Origin: Endomychus coccineus
Lineage: Eukaryota > Arthropoda > Insecta > Coleoptera > Endomychidae
Assembly: GCA_958510875.1 (NCBI GenBank)
Contig: OY294067.1
Coordinates: 260,277,736-260,341,735, forward strand
Direction of reading: 5' to 3'
DNA length: 64,000 nt
Each line of letters opens with the position of its first letter. The stretch's first letter is position 1. The notes beneath the pieces were generated by a model, which ran no database searches, was not told the DNA's origin, and worked only from the letters and a program-made list of their open reading frames with translations. The translations under genes and the position numbers were made by a program. This document shows, one piece after another, positions 1-9,802 of this stretch.

Positions 1-272
1 AGTCTGCGTTGTCGATGCGGGTGTCAACACTCGCTGACGACATGTTTTTGACTACACCATAACCAATCTAAATCCTGACTAGCAATTTTATATCAAAATT
101 TGTTCAAACTTTTTCATTCCCATATCTATATTTTATGAAGATATTATATTTTTGAAAAGTTGTATATTTTAATGAAACTTCATTTCATGTCTATATTATA
201 AATAAATTATAATTAAACTGATGAATATTGAATATACTTGCTTATAGATTAATTTTGTTTGGTTATTAATAC

Positions 273-660
273 CTAACCCACTGTACTTCTACGGTCTTTG
301 GTTTGCGAAAAATGATCAATAATATTATCATAAAATGTATCATTTTGTTTTAAGTGTTTTACTAAATCTTTTTCAATAGATATCAAACTAACATTGTATA
401 AACGATTTTTTGGCCCATTGTATTTCGCATGTAAGTTTCAATTCGTTTGAGAGTAGAAAATGATCTCTCCACCGATGCCGACGTGACAGGAATGGTGACT
501 GTCAAACAAAGTAGTTTGAAACTGTAGTAAAACTTGTTGCAAATCATGAATGTCGTACTGGCCTAAAATATCTTTATCCGAGTAGGTATATAACCCATAA
601 TTCATTGTGCAGTGCATTTTATCAAAAAATTTTTATTTTAGTACTAAGTTATCTAAAAGT
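273..660 (-). pseudogene. hAT transposase C-terminal remnant
   Basis: Reading right to left, the minus strand encodes a broken hAT-superfamily transposase tail. A stretch reading PVTSASVERSFSTLKRI, followed by an MRNTMGQ-like segment, matches the hAT C-terminal dimerisation region. After a frameshift comes ISIEKDLVKHLK, then IIDHFSQTKDRR and a stop at 273-275. An upstream in-frame stop and the frameshift make it non-functional. Sequence up to about 1130 may be more of the same element but is too decayed to read. The family call rests on the ERSFS block and the tail motif. ZMYM1-like hAT is the likeliest subgroup (inference). Confidence 0.7.
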
Positions 661-1516
661 GTATTGGGAAACTCTTTTGAAAAAGATTCGAAAAATCTTC
701 TATTCGTCAAGTCGAAAAACTTCAATTCATGTAAATCGGAAAATCGAATCTCAATTTGACCTTTAATAATATCTAAAATTTCATAAAAAAAGTTGTTTAT
801 AATGTAGTTTCTTGTCTATCAAATTATATGTTTCCTCCTTTAACAATATTCTGTTTACCGGTTAATTTCAACTTAATACTCGATCTAATATGTTCCTGCG
901 ATTTTTCATGTCTGTCTATGCCACGACCTAAATTTTTCAAATCATCATAACCCGAGTGCCCCCAACATGAAGTTGTATCAGATGTAAATAGCAAGCAATA
1001 TAATTTATTGTGTATTTCGATTTTGAAACATACCTGTCATCACTAATCCTTTCAAATCCGGTAAAGGCCGTTTATTTTTAACAAAACACTTTTCTATCAT
1101 ATGTTGATCCACTAAATGGATTTTATAACTTAACTACTTAACCTTACTTCGCCTCGCGGAACAAAAACAATAACTAACGGAACACGTGTCGCATTCTTCT
1201 AGCAGCGGAAGGGCGGTAGCAAGTAATCGTATTTTATTCGACCGACGAGTGCGTACGAGAAGCTAGCCTACATAGAGTGTTGCCATATTCGCTGTTTTAC
1301 CCTACTTGGCAATTGAACTGGTTGGAAAAACGGCAACTGTGTTGACCACACGTATTTAGCGTTTGAGATATATAGAGAATCTAGCCTCTGGCCACTGTTG
1401 CCAGATTGAAAATAACTACTGAGAACGGGGAATTAATTGTAAAATTTAAAGAATTATCAGAGAAACAGAAAATAAAATGGAGAATGATCATTAAGATAAA
1501 TTGGTGAGGAGGCTGA

Positions 1517-1548
1517 ACCTCCTTAGCCTCCTTCGAGGACCCGCCACT
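1517..1548. mobile_element. hAT-type terminal inverted repeat (right end)
   Basis: The reverse complement of this segment begins CAGTGGCGGGTCC, a typical hAT terminus. It lies on the 5' side of the decayed hAT transposase at 273-660 and could be the end of that element. The matching left end was not found in the window. Confidence 0.45.
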
Positions 1549-1759
1549 GACTTCTACAAAGTATATTGCTTCGTGTACCATCTCAGTTGACCAAAAGATA
1601 TAGATTTGAAAACAGTAATCGAAAGAACAGAAAACTCTAGATTTACATAGAAATTGATACTGGTAAACTTCATAATTGGATATATTTATATCACGGAAAA
1701 CATACAATTTAATATTAATATAATATAACGCTTATTACTTTGTTTTTCATCACTTATAT

Positions 1760-2060
1760 TACAGACACACCAAAGTTGCCTATACAGTTTCGACCACATC
1801 TTCAAAACTATACTAATGTATGAATAATTAACGATCTTGAGATATTTATAGTCAAAATTAGATACAAGTAACAAGTCGGGTTTCGTTTTGAATATGGGGA
1901 AATACACTGCTGGGATTGAATAATTGAGATAGGATAATAGGGTAGACGGTAGAGATAATGAGGTAATTAGAAAAATGTAATGCGGTGATGTACTAGGAAG
2001 GTATGAATAAGTGGATTACGGAGAATTTTATGTTATCAAGACATCGAAAAGAATATAATA
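1760..2060 (-). mobile_element. Penelope-like element 3' region, decayed
   Basis: The stretch is collinear with 30268-30510, the 3' region of the PLE remnant there. Shared blocks include a TTTCGAC core, ACTAGGAAGG and TTATCAAGACATC near the end. A degraded copy of the hammerhead-like motif sits at about 1784-1812 on the minus strand. No coding part remains. Confidence 0.55.
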
Positions 2061-2352
2061 ATAATAATAATTCATTCAAAGAAAATATACAGCAATATGA
2101 AATAATACAAAAAACATAATAATAAATACAATATTCTTGTGAATAAATGAACATAAGCTCATTAAATTCTTTAAGAATTGTTTCTGAGCGATAGGAGTAA
2201 GAAATATCAATGAATCAATGAATAATAAGATGTGAATCCAAGCACATAAATAGTTAAGACATAGTTTTTATCAGCTAACAGTCCCAATTGAAAGGAACCT
2301 GACAATTTCTACCATCAGTAAAATGCAACACAATACATTCGAAGTCACTGTC

Positions 2353-2631
2353 GTATATACAGGTCTGGGAACTGTTTGACATGAGTCTCTTACATGTCGC
2401 CAAACTCGTATTCTCTCGCTCAACCACCAGCTGGCGCATGGATAGAAATATGTTGTCAGGATGTCAGGATTAGACGCCATAATGGCCATATCGTTCAAAC
2501 ACGGTCGTGTACGTGCCAGAGAACATCCCTCGACTCATGCGCCACCCTTTTGGTACTACGCAACAGATGACGCTTAGCGGACTCACTTCTCACGTAGCAA
2601 ACCGCCTCGAGTTTCCAGACCTGTATATTCG
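2353..2631. mobile_element. Short MITE with TA target duplication
   Basis: The segment starts CAGGTCTGGGAAC and ends GTTTCCAGACCTG, with TA on both sides. About 280 bp, no coding sequence. Terminal repeats plus TA suggest a non-autonomous Tc1/mariner-type element (inference). Confidence 0.55.
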
Positions 2632-2683
2632 ACCGTGGTCGAAGCCCACGGTATAAAACGAAGTTATATTATAAAAGTCAACC

Positions 2684-2775
2684 TGACAGCAGGTGTCCGT
2701 ATGAAACATAGAGATGTGAAATACATTATGTATACCATTTGGATAAATTTCAATGTAACATAGAGAATAATTAAT
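2684..2775 (+). repeat. Dispersed 95-bp repeat, copy 1
   Basis: Begins TGACAGCAGGTGTCCGTAT, continues through a TACATTATGTA-type block and ends near TTTCAATGTAACA. Related copies are at about 3716-3800 and 41457-41545, with a partial copy at 3658-3690. Family unknown; possibly the 3' end of a retroelement. Confidence 0.6.
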
Positions 2776-3174
2776 TGTATGTCTTCCATTAGCGTTTTAT
2801 AAATTGTTATTGTTTATTATTATAAATATATTCTCTTCTGTTCCTAGAATCATTAATATCTCACGCGTTAATTTTTCTATGAATTAACTGTCAGGATAAA
2901 GGTAGGTTAAAATAGTTTCGATACAATAATACACTATTGATTGTTAGGTTTCCTTTGAGAAATGCTGCTTCAACGAAAAAATAGATGGGAATTGTGCGAC
3001 GTTAAAACTTTATTCCAACTACTGCTAACGGTTGTTGTAGTTGTAACTATACAAATAATGATTATTTATGCCATTCTCTTGGCTCAAATGATGATTGTAT
3101 TATTTTAATCCTTCAAATGATTTGTCACAAAATGAATATTGCTTCACAATTTTGTTATCAAAAAATAATTTTAT

Positions 3175-3425
3175 TGAAAATTACAATGAAAATCAGGAGT
3201 TACTTGTTTCGACAAATTGGATGTAAGTATAAATGAATCTTTTACATGTTACAATGTGAATGAGTCCACATAACACTGTCCTTCAGTTTCAGCCTCGTAG
3301 AGTATATTATTGAAAATCACAATGAAAATCAAGAGATGCTTGTTTTGTCAAATTAGAAGTATAAATGAATATTCTACATAATACATAACAATGCCCTTCA
3401 GTACCAGCTTCGTATAGAGTATATC
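3175..3425 (+). repeat. Two-copy tandem duplication of about 125 bp
   Basis: Two adjacent, diverged units share AATGAAAATCA, TATAAATGAAT and CCTTCAGT blocks in the same order (about 3175-3305 and 3308-3425). No coding content. The rest of 2776-3936 holds nothing else I recognise apart from the dispersed repeat copies. Confidence 0.5.
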
Positions 3426-3657
3426 CAATGTTCTGTTTTTCTTATTTTAAATGATTACATAGTTACTTTTTTTTCAAACATTTGGTAAGCACTACAATTA
3501 TTTGGGAATTACATTTAACACTTCCAATAATCTGTATCATTTTATATAATGAGTGCTTCACTCACTATAGTGTAAGGGGAGTATTGTAATCGGCTCAAAA
3601 AAATGTGAAGTCACATTTTATTTTTTGAGTTTACTCTGTGGCAAATTTTGATAGTTC

Positions 3658-3800
3658 ATGTGACAGCAGGTGTCAGTATAAAACCAGCTCATATCATAGT
3701 GTCAATAATTTGAAAGTCAACCTGGCAGCAGGTGTCAGTATAAAACACAGAGCAGTAAAATCATTATGTAGACTATTTGAATAAAGTTTCAATGTGAATA
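3658..3800 (+). repeat. Dispersed 95-bp repeat, partial and full copy
   Basis: A truncated copy (3658-3690) is followed by a fuller one (3716-3800). Both carry GCAGGTGTCAGTATAAAA. The full copy runs on through ATTATGTAGACTATTTGAAT. Same family as 2684-2775 and 41457-41545. Confidence 0.6.
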
Positions 3801-3936
3801 TGCGAAATGATGTCTACTTACTTAATGCCACTGATATCTTTAGTGAAGATTAGAATCAATTCACAGAAAGGGCAAGACTGTTGGTGACTTGTGCGAGGGG
3901 TGTGTTAGAAAAGAGGTGCTAGATAGCAGATCATAG

Positions 3937-3970
3937 CAGAGGCGTGCCCAAGATTTTTTCTGGGGGGGGG
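3937..3970. mobile_element. hAT-type terminus
   Basis: Starts CAGAGGCGTGCCCAAG and runs into a G tract, like the ends of many insect hAT elements. No partner end found; 3971-4512 shows no coding sequence. Confidence 0.35.
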
Positions 3971-4512
3971 TTATCACTCGTTATCAGTTCAATCAATGAA
4001 TCAATAGTTTCATAGAAAAAAAAACATTTTATTTTGAAAACACCCGGACTACAGGCTTACAGCTGCTAGCAACATGAAAATAAACTGAATGATAAATATA
4101 AAATAAAAAATATCTTTAGTAACAACAAAAAATCCATATAACCATGATCATCATAGAACAAGTATAAAGAAAAAATGTGAATGAAAATTGTCATCTTTTC
4201 AATGAAAGCATAACATCCGAAAATCTCCCAGGGTTAACGGTTTTTCATAAAATCTTGAATTTGATGCTTTTGTAACTTGAAAAACTTCTACATTATACCG
4301 AATATAATGAATCTAAAATTGAACCATTGCCAAAAATTGTGATCTTTTTAAGGTTGACTATCATGATGCCAATCCCCCATTATGGTAAAAGAATGTGACA
4401 TCTTTAAATCTGAACTCGCCTAATCTATGCAAAATATCTTGTAATAATAGCCTATAATAATTATGGGCTATTATTATAATTATTAGATAACCACATTGAC
4501 TTATTAGCATTA

Positions 4513-5730
4513 TTACAAAATAAATTTATTGAGAATAATTCTCTCCAACAAAATATCAGCTAATTGATTCAATCCTCGTTGATTACCTTCCTCATAATAT
4601 GGAAGCAATTTGCACTTTTCAAGATACTTTGACAAATTCGGGTAGCTGTCTTGCTCAACAGGAACAACCAAATCTAAGGTGCTGATTGACGTGATGCAAC
4701 ATAAATCAGCTATACTTAATGCATTACCAGCTAACCATTCTGATTTCGACAAGAACTCTTCCAATAGTTTATATGCCGATTTAACACCTCGTTGCACAGT
4801 TGTCTTGATGCCATATTTCCGCCGGAACAGTATGGGAACCTGACAACAAAATTCATCAATAGCAGAGGTTAGTACTGGCGTTTAGGCATTGATCTCTACC
4901 AATATTCCCTATACCTACCAATGTTTGATAGTTTTCAAGTTATGATGACTTTTTGTTGACATTGAGAGAAAATCATTTTCTCATAGTACCCGTTTAACCC
5001 CTTAACAATAGCCGCGCGCTAGACTTACAGTGAACCGGGTAATAAATTTCGAGTTTGCGAGGTGGCCATCAAAGGCAAACAGATATATAGATACGATCTA
5101 CCCAACTTGGAAAATAAATGACAACACAGGCAGATCATATTGCTTTCGACGTTTGAAACTTTGATTTGGTTCTAGAAAGGTCTATTTAATAAACTGTCAC
5201 TCCACAAATATGCATAGATTCAGAATAATAGTTAATTATTATTGATTTAAGTTGAAATGAATTAGAATGTGGTTACTATTAATGGTCTACCTACTCACTA
5301 TGGCTTCCTCAGTTCGTGGATATAGAAGTTCACTGTCAAAATATAGCTTTTGAGTCACTTTTGCCCTTTCTCCTATATTTTGAGGAAACAATTTACTATT
5401 CACTCCATATTTATTCACCAAATATTCCGCAATGCAATGACTATCGTATAATACAAGTTGTCCATCTTTGAGAGCTGGTACAATTTTGTAGGGGTATTCC
5501 TGCAGACAAGAAACTTTTCAGTCAGACTGCTTACTTGCAAATCATATTAAACTGGTAATCTTGTATTAATAAAATCTGCTACGTAATACCTTTTTGAAAT
5601 CCGATGTTTTGTAAGTGGTGGAGAGCAAGTTTACTTCCGATAACGAAACTTTTAAATTTAAAGCCTTCGAAACAAGTAATGCAGATCTTGCTGGTGGGCA
5701 TATTGGCGAGTAAATCAATTTTATTGCCAT
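4513..5730 (-). CDS. Glutathione S-transferase, delta/epsilon type (GST-1), Cys active-site variant
   Basis: Three exons: 5590-5730, 5299-5499 and 4513-4839, with GT-AG introns of 90 and 459 bp, all phase 0, giving 222 residues, normal for a cytosolic GST. Exon 1 and exon 2 form the thioredoxin-like glutathione-binding domain; exon 3 is the helical domain with the LAGNALSIADL motif (N-capping box, S-x-x-D). Known for the family: a Ser near residue 10-12 activates glutathione. Seen here: the aligned residue 11 is Cys (CPPARS against SPPARS in GST-3 and GST-4, no gap), and the usual His in the NPQHTVP loop is Lys (YPYKIVPAL). The DSH motif at the domain edge is kept. It lies head-to-head with GST-2. 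It may be a Cys-type, binding-only or altered enzyme (inference). The open frame and clean splice sites argue against a pseudogene. Confidence 0.93.
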
Positions 5731-6696
5731 TTAATGTTTCTTGAAGCACGCAAATTTTGACGAGTTTCCAAAAGGTTTACGTTAATTGTCACATTACTTC
5801 TCCGTCAGGCTTAGACAAACTGAAATAAGCAAGGAAAGATAATGTGACAGACACACATAGACATTTTAGTACAGGAGCAGCGCCTCCTCTATTCTCCCGT
5901 ACAACAAGATTTGAGGTAATTCATTTGGGTCAGCCAGTAACTTATAACAGTTGCCCATATGTCTCATATCACGATGTGTACACACTCCCATATTTTGAAG
6001 GGCAGTCTATGTAGCAAAAGGTCTATCTTCATCCGATAGTAGGATAGGTAACCAATTGGTCCAGTGAATAGAGACCAAGAAAGGGGGTTTTACCCATATA
6101 CCTATTATCCTAAGGAGACGAAACATCTCATTCATAAAACTCTATTTGACTTGTCGCAATGATTACATGAATTATGACAAAGAAAACCAACGGATCTCTT
6201 TGTCATCGAGTCATAATTACTCCTTATTGGCAACGCTGTACCTATGATTGAAAACTTGGTACCACTTGTAAGGCAACACCGCTTCGAAATAACTACGAGA
6301 AATACGGAAGCTGTCAAATTGCGTAGTACAGAACAAAGTCTCCATTCATAAAAGGTGCGCGGCGTTGTCGCCTTCTGAACAAATGATACAATGGAATGGA
6401 ATAGATTGATATTTAAGAATTTGAATGTTCCATAATTCGATTGTATATTCCAGGTTATCATAAATTATAGAATATTGTTCAGAGAAAACGACATTTCAAC
6501 AGTATTGCTTCTAATATAACCAATGAATAATGCTATGGACGTTTTTATAATAATTACAAATCTCAATCCGTCACACAGAACAACTAATCCAGCAACAACA
6601 CATTCCATACGGCCATACTTGTAATATACAGCAGTCTGAGTGGCCCGAAATTTTGGCAATGTCTGATCGTGTTTAAATGTAAACAATTCTGTCTCC
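5731..6696. other. Intergenic DNA 5' of GST-1
   Basis: Any GST-1 promoter should lie near the 5731 end, but I see no convincing TATA or initiator. Short open frames on the minus strand have no recognisable domain. A segment near 6085-6115 is roughly the reverse complement of 7900-7930, so the foldback at 6700-7900 may sit inside an older repeat. Confidence 0.5.
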
Positions 6697-6699
6697 TTA

Positions 6700-7900
6700 T
6701 AGTCCAGGAGCCAGAGCGATATTGATGGTCTGAACATTAGCCCGATGACACTATGGTTTATCGTTAGAGGACGGTCCAATGACCAATTAATTTCACAGAC
6801 TGGACTGGAGGTTAACCCTTTCCAGGTTGCGGTTACTTGAAAAGTATGCCATTCTTATACACTTCCACCATGTGCCATCATTTTTTATCGTGCCCGATTA
6901 TCAGGCCGACCAGTTAAAATTGGACCAAAAATGGACTGCTAGTTAACCCTCCCAAACCTGGTGGAAAATGTTCATTGGTGTTGGCAATTGTTAAGATACC
7001 CTATGCCATCAAAAGTTATCGGTCCATTTCCGAGTAATTGGCCATTATTTGGACCAAAAATGTTTCTTTTTTTCATTTTGTGGTTAAAACTTGCAGGTTA
7101 CAAGATAACATGATGGCACCATGTTAAAAACTTTATTGAAGGTCAAATAAAGATTTAAAATTATTGCCATCACTCCTTGCCTATTCAAACCCCCCAAAAT
7201 CCCCTAAAACCACCCTCAAAAAAATAATAATAATATGGATAATATGAGCAATTTTATCATAAATTAGTAAATTTTTGAGATTCTAGCTGGGTTCAAAATC
7301 GAAACGCCATTTTTTTGATTTTTTTGTCTTGGAGGGTGGTTTTAGGGGGGTTTGAGGGGTTTGAAGAGGCAAGGAGTGATGGCAATAATTTTAAATCTTT
7401 ATTTGACCTCCAATAAAGCTATTTAACATGGTGCCATCATGTTATCTTGTAACCCGCAAGTTTTAGCCACAAAATGAAAAAAAGAAACATTTTTGGTCCA
7501 AATAATGGCCAATTACTCGGAAATGGATCGATAACTTTTGATGGCATAGGGTATCTTAACAAATGTGAACATCAATGAACATTTTCCACCAGGTTTGGGA
7601 GGGTTAACTAGCAGTCCATTTTCGGTCCAATTTTAACTGGTCGACCTGATAAACGGACACGATAAAAAATGATGGCGCATGGTGGAAGTGTATAAGAATG
7701 GCACGCTTTTCAAATAACCGCAACTTGGAAAGGGTTAGCCTCCAGTCAAAAAAAAATGCGGATGCTGTATCTCGAGATCTGGCAGCCGAGGAAAATTCGG
7801 TCTGTGAGTTGAATTGGTCATTGAACCGTCCTATAACGATAAACCATAGTGCCATCGGGTTAATGTTCAGACCATCAATATCGCTCTGGCTCCTAGACTA
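6700..7900. mobile_element. 1.2-kb foldback (palindromic) element
   Basis: Two arms of more than 500 bp are near-perfect reverse complements around a short AT-rich spacer at about 7216-7310. The outer ends are TAGTCCAGGAGCC on the left and GGCTCCTAGACTA on the right, flanked by TTA (6697-6699 and 7901-7903), a 3-bp target duplication. Small open frames within are arm sequence read in both directions. A related larger element lies at 34765-37983. The 3-bp TWA-type duplication recalls PIF/Harbinger (inference); no transposase is present. Confidence 0.8.
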
Positions 7901-7903
7901 TTA

Positions 7904-8780
7904 GGATAATAGGTCTATGGTTTTACCCTACAAAAGTAGTACTGGATTTTTGATATGTTGTATAGGTCGATAGAGAGTAATGAAAAATTCAAATTTTTGT
8001 CACCCCACCCCCTGTGCTTCCTCCGCCATCTTGGAAAATCCGACAAAAATTGGCATTTTATCAGCTTTTCGCTTAATCTACTCTTCAGTGAATTTTAGCG
8101 TAGGAGACAAAATTTGCTACAAATTTAAGGTTAGAAGTTCTTTCTACCATTACTAGGAGATATGAACCTCCCAAGAACGGTTAAACTCGCAAATTTTTGA
8201 GTTTTTTTTCGATATTACATAACAATAACTCGATAACACTGATGGTCTTCGGAATAGATTTTTTTAGATAATTATATTACCTACAAAATACATTAAAAAA
8301 AACTTAATTTTATGATTAATAGAAGAGAGAGCGGTAAATTTAGAAAGGAATAAAGTTTTTTTCAAATTTGGTGCTTTATTAACAGGTTTGTTTGTCATAG
8401 TAGAAGCAAGTTTTCTTGTGCGAGCAAAAAGAAAATCGAAAGTTAGAATAGTTACAGTTCATTCCAATCTAGAACGGTTTGAAAGGGAGGGGAGGAGAAA
8501 GAGCAGTTCTACTTCATCTTCTGGGTTTGATTAAATTTTCAATTCATCTTGAAAAGCAGAGGGTATGTTGACCTCTTCTATGTCGTATCCAAAAACAAAT
8601 TCTAGCCGGTTTTCGCCATATTGGCCACTGCTACCTTTTTCTACTCATAAGTCAATAACTGAATCCTATGAATCTTATACATAGAGAAGAAATAATATAC
8701 AGGGCATTCCTTCAAAAAGCTTTCGGTGTTTTTACTAAAACACCGAAATAAAATTATCGTAGGATATGAAGGCTAATGGT
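7904..8780. other. Non-coding intergenic DNA
   Basis: AT-rich with no recognisable gene or repeat end. Confidence 0.5.
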
Positions 8781-8916
8781 CAGTGGCGTAGCGAAAGGGG
8801 GGAAATGAGGATCATGCTCTGGGCACAAGTAATAGGGTAGGGCAAAATTCCAATGTTTTTGTTATGTTTTGAAGAAATCTGTAACGTTTGAAATATTTCC
8901 TCGCTATACGCCTCTG
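8781..8916. mobile_element. 136-bp hAT MITE
   Basis: Ends are CAGTGGCGTAGCGA and TCGCTATACGCCTCTG. The flanking octamers CTAATGGT and CTGAAGGT match at 6 of 8 positions, as expected for a decayed 8-bp hAT target duplication. Similar ends bound the element at 23205-24251. Confidence 0.6.
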
Positions 8917-9204
8917 CTGAAGGTTCTAGTTAATTATGACCAGGAATTGATCTTTTTAAAATTATGTAATTACATAAAAATAAGCAGGTCTTTTCGAAGT
9001 TAAAGTTTAAAATTCCGAAGGATCTGCTACGTTCTAATAGAATCGCCAACATTGCACTGCGCGAATGACTTGCAGATTATAACTCCTCAATTATATTTGA
9101 TTATCACCATGTATTAATTATGTGGTAGGTACATTCAAAAATATGTGCAATCTCTTTTCTGTAGATATTTCAACGGAAGTCACGTCTGCTATTTTACCAT
9201 GAGC

Positions 9205-9405
9205 GAATCTAGGTGGGCAGACGCTATCACCCATCCATTGTCAAACTCGAGACTTGCCGAACTTCTTTCTTGCAGACTTCATTTCTCTATCGAACGGCGA
9301 CGTTATGGAACTGTTCACTTGGTGAGGCTATACTAATTATTCCAGGGGGATTAGACAAACATTTTTATTATTATTTTTATTTCAAGATAAATAAACGTAA
9401 TAATT
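9205..9405 (+). pseudogene. LINE ORF2 C-terminal tail fragment
   Basis: The plus strand reads HPSIVKLETCRTSFLQTSF then LYRTATLWN, the conserved tail of an insect non-LTR retrotransposon polyprotein (pattern: RTSFLxxSFLYRTxxLWN). The same tail occurs on the minus strand at 59640-60000. Only the last ~50 codons remain, followed by an A/T-rich stretch. Confidence 0.6.
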
Positions 9406-9802
9406 GAACGATAAGTGGAATTGGCAGCCACATGCACGGATGTCTACATGGCCATGGCGTATACTGAGTTCAATCCATAGAGAATGGCACTTGGTTTCGA
9501 AGGTTTTGACCCCTCACCCTCTTGATGATTTCTTCCAAATTCAAAGACGCTTGATCTACTTTAGGTACAGATTGATCAAAATTAACTAAATAAAAAATGG
9601 CAATAAATTAACTTCTTTAGTTCATCGTTCATATCCTATAACGATATGAGGTTAAAGATAAGGAATATATTAATAGATATTTTCTTGAATTGTGGGTTAG
9701 ATTAGTAATCGAATAAGAATAAACAAAACTCGCTGATGCTAACTATTCTGACCAGTAAATAGCAAGAATTCGAACGAGTACAAGTACTCCGAGGGTAATA
9801 AA
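9406..9802. other. 5' flank of GST-2
   Basis: No coding domain is recognisable. The start codon of GST-2 follows at 9803. No clear TATA box or initiator could be assigned. Confidence 0.45.

Noticed and set aside
5855..5900. hAT-like end (CAGGAGCAGCGCCTCC)
   Set aside because: No partner end or target duplication was found.
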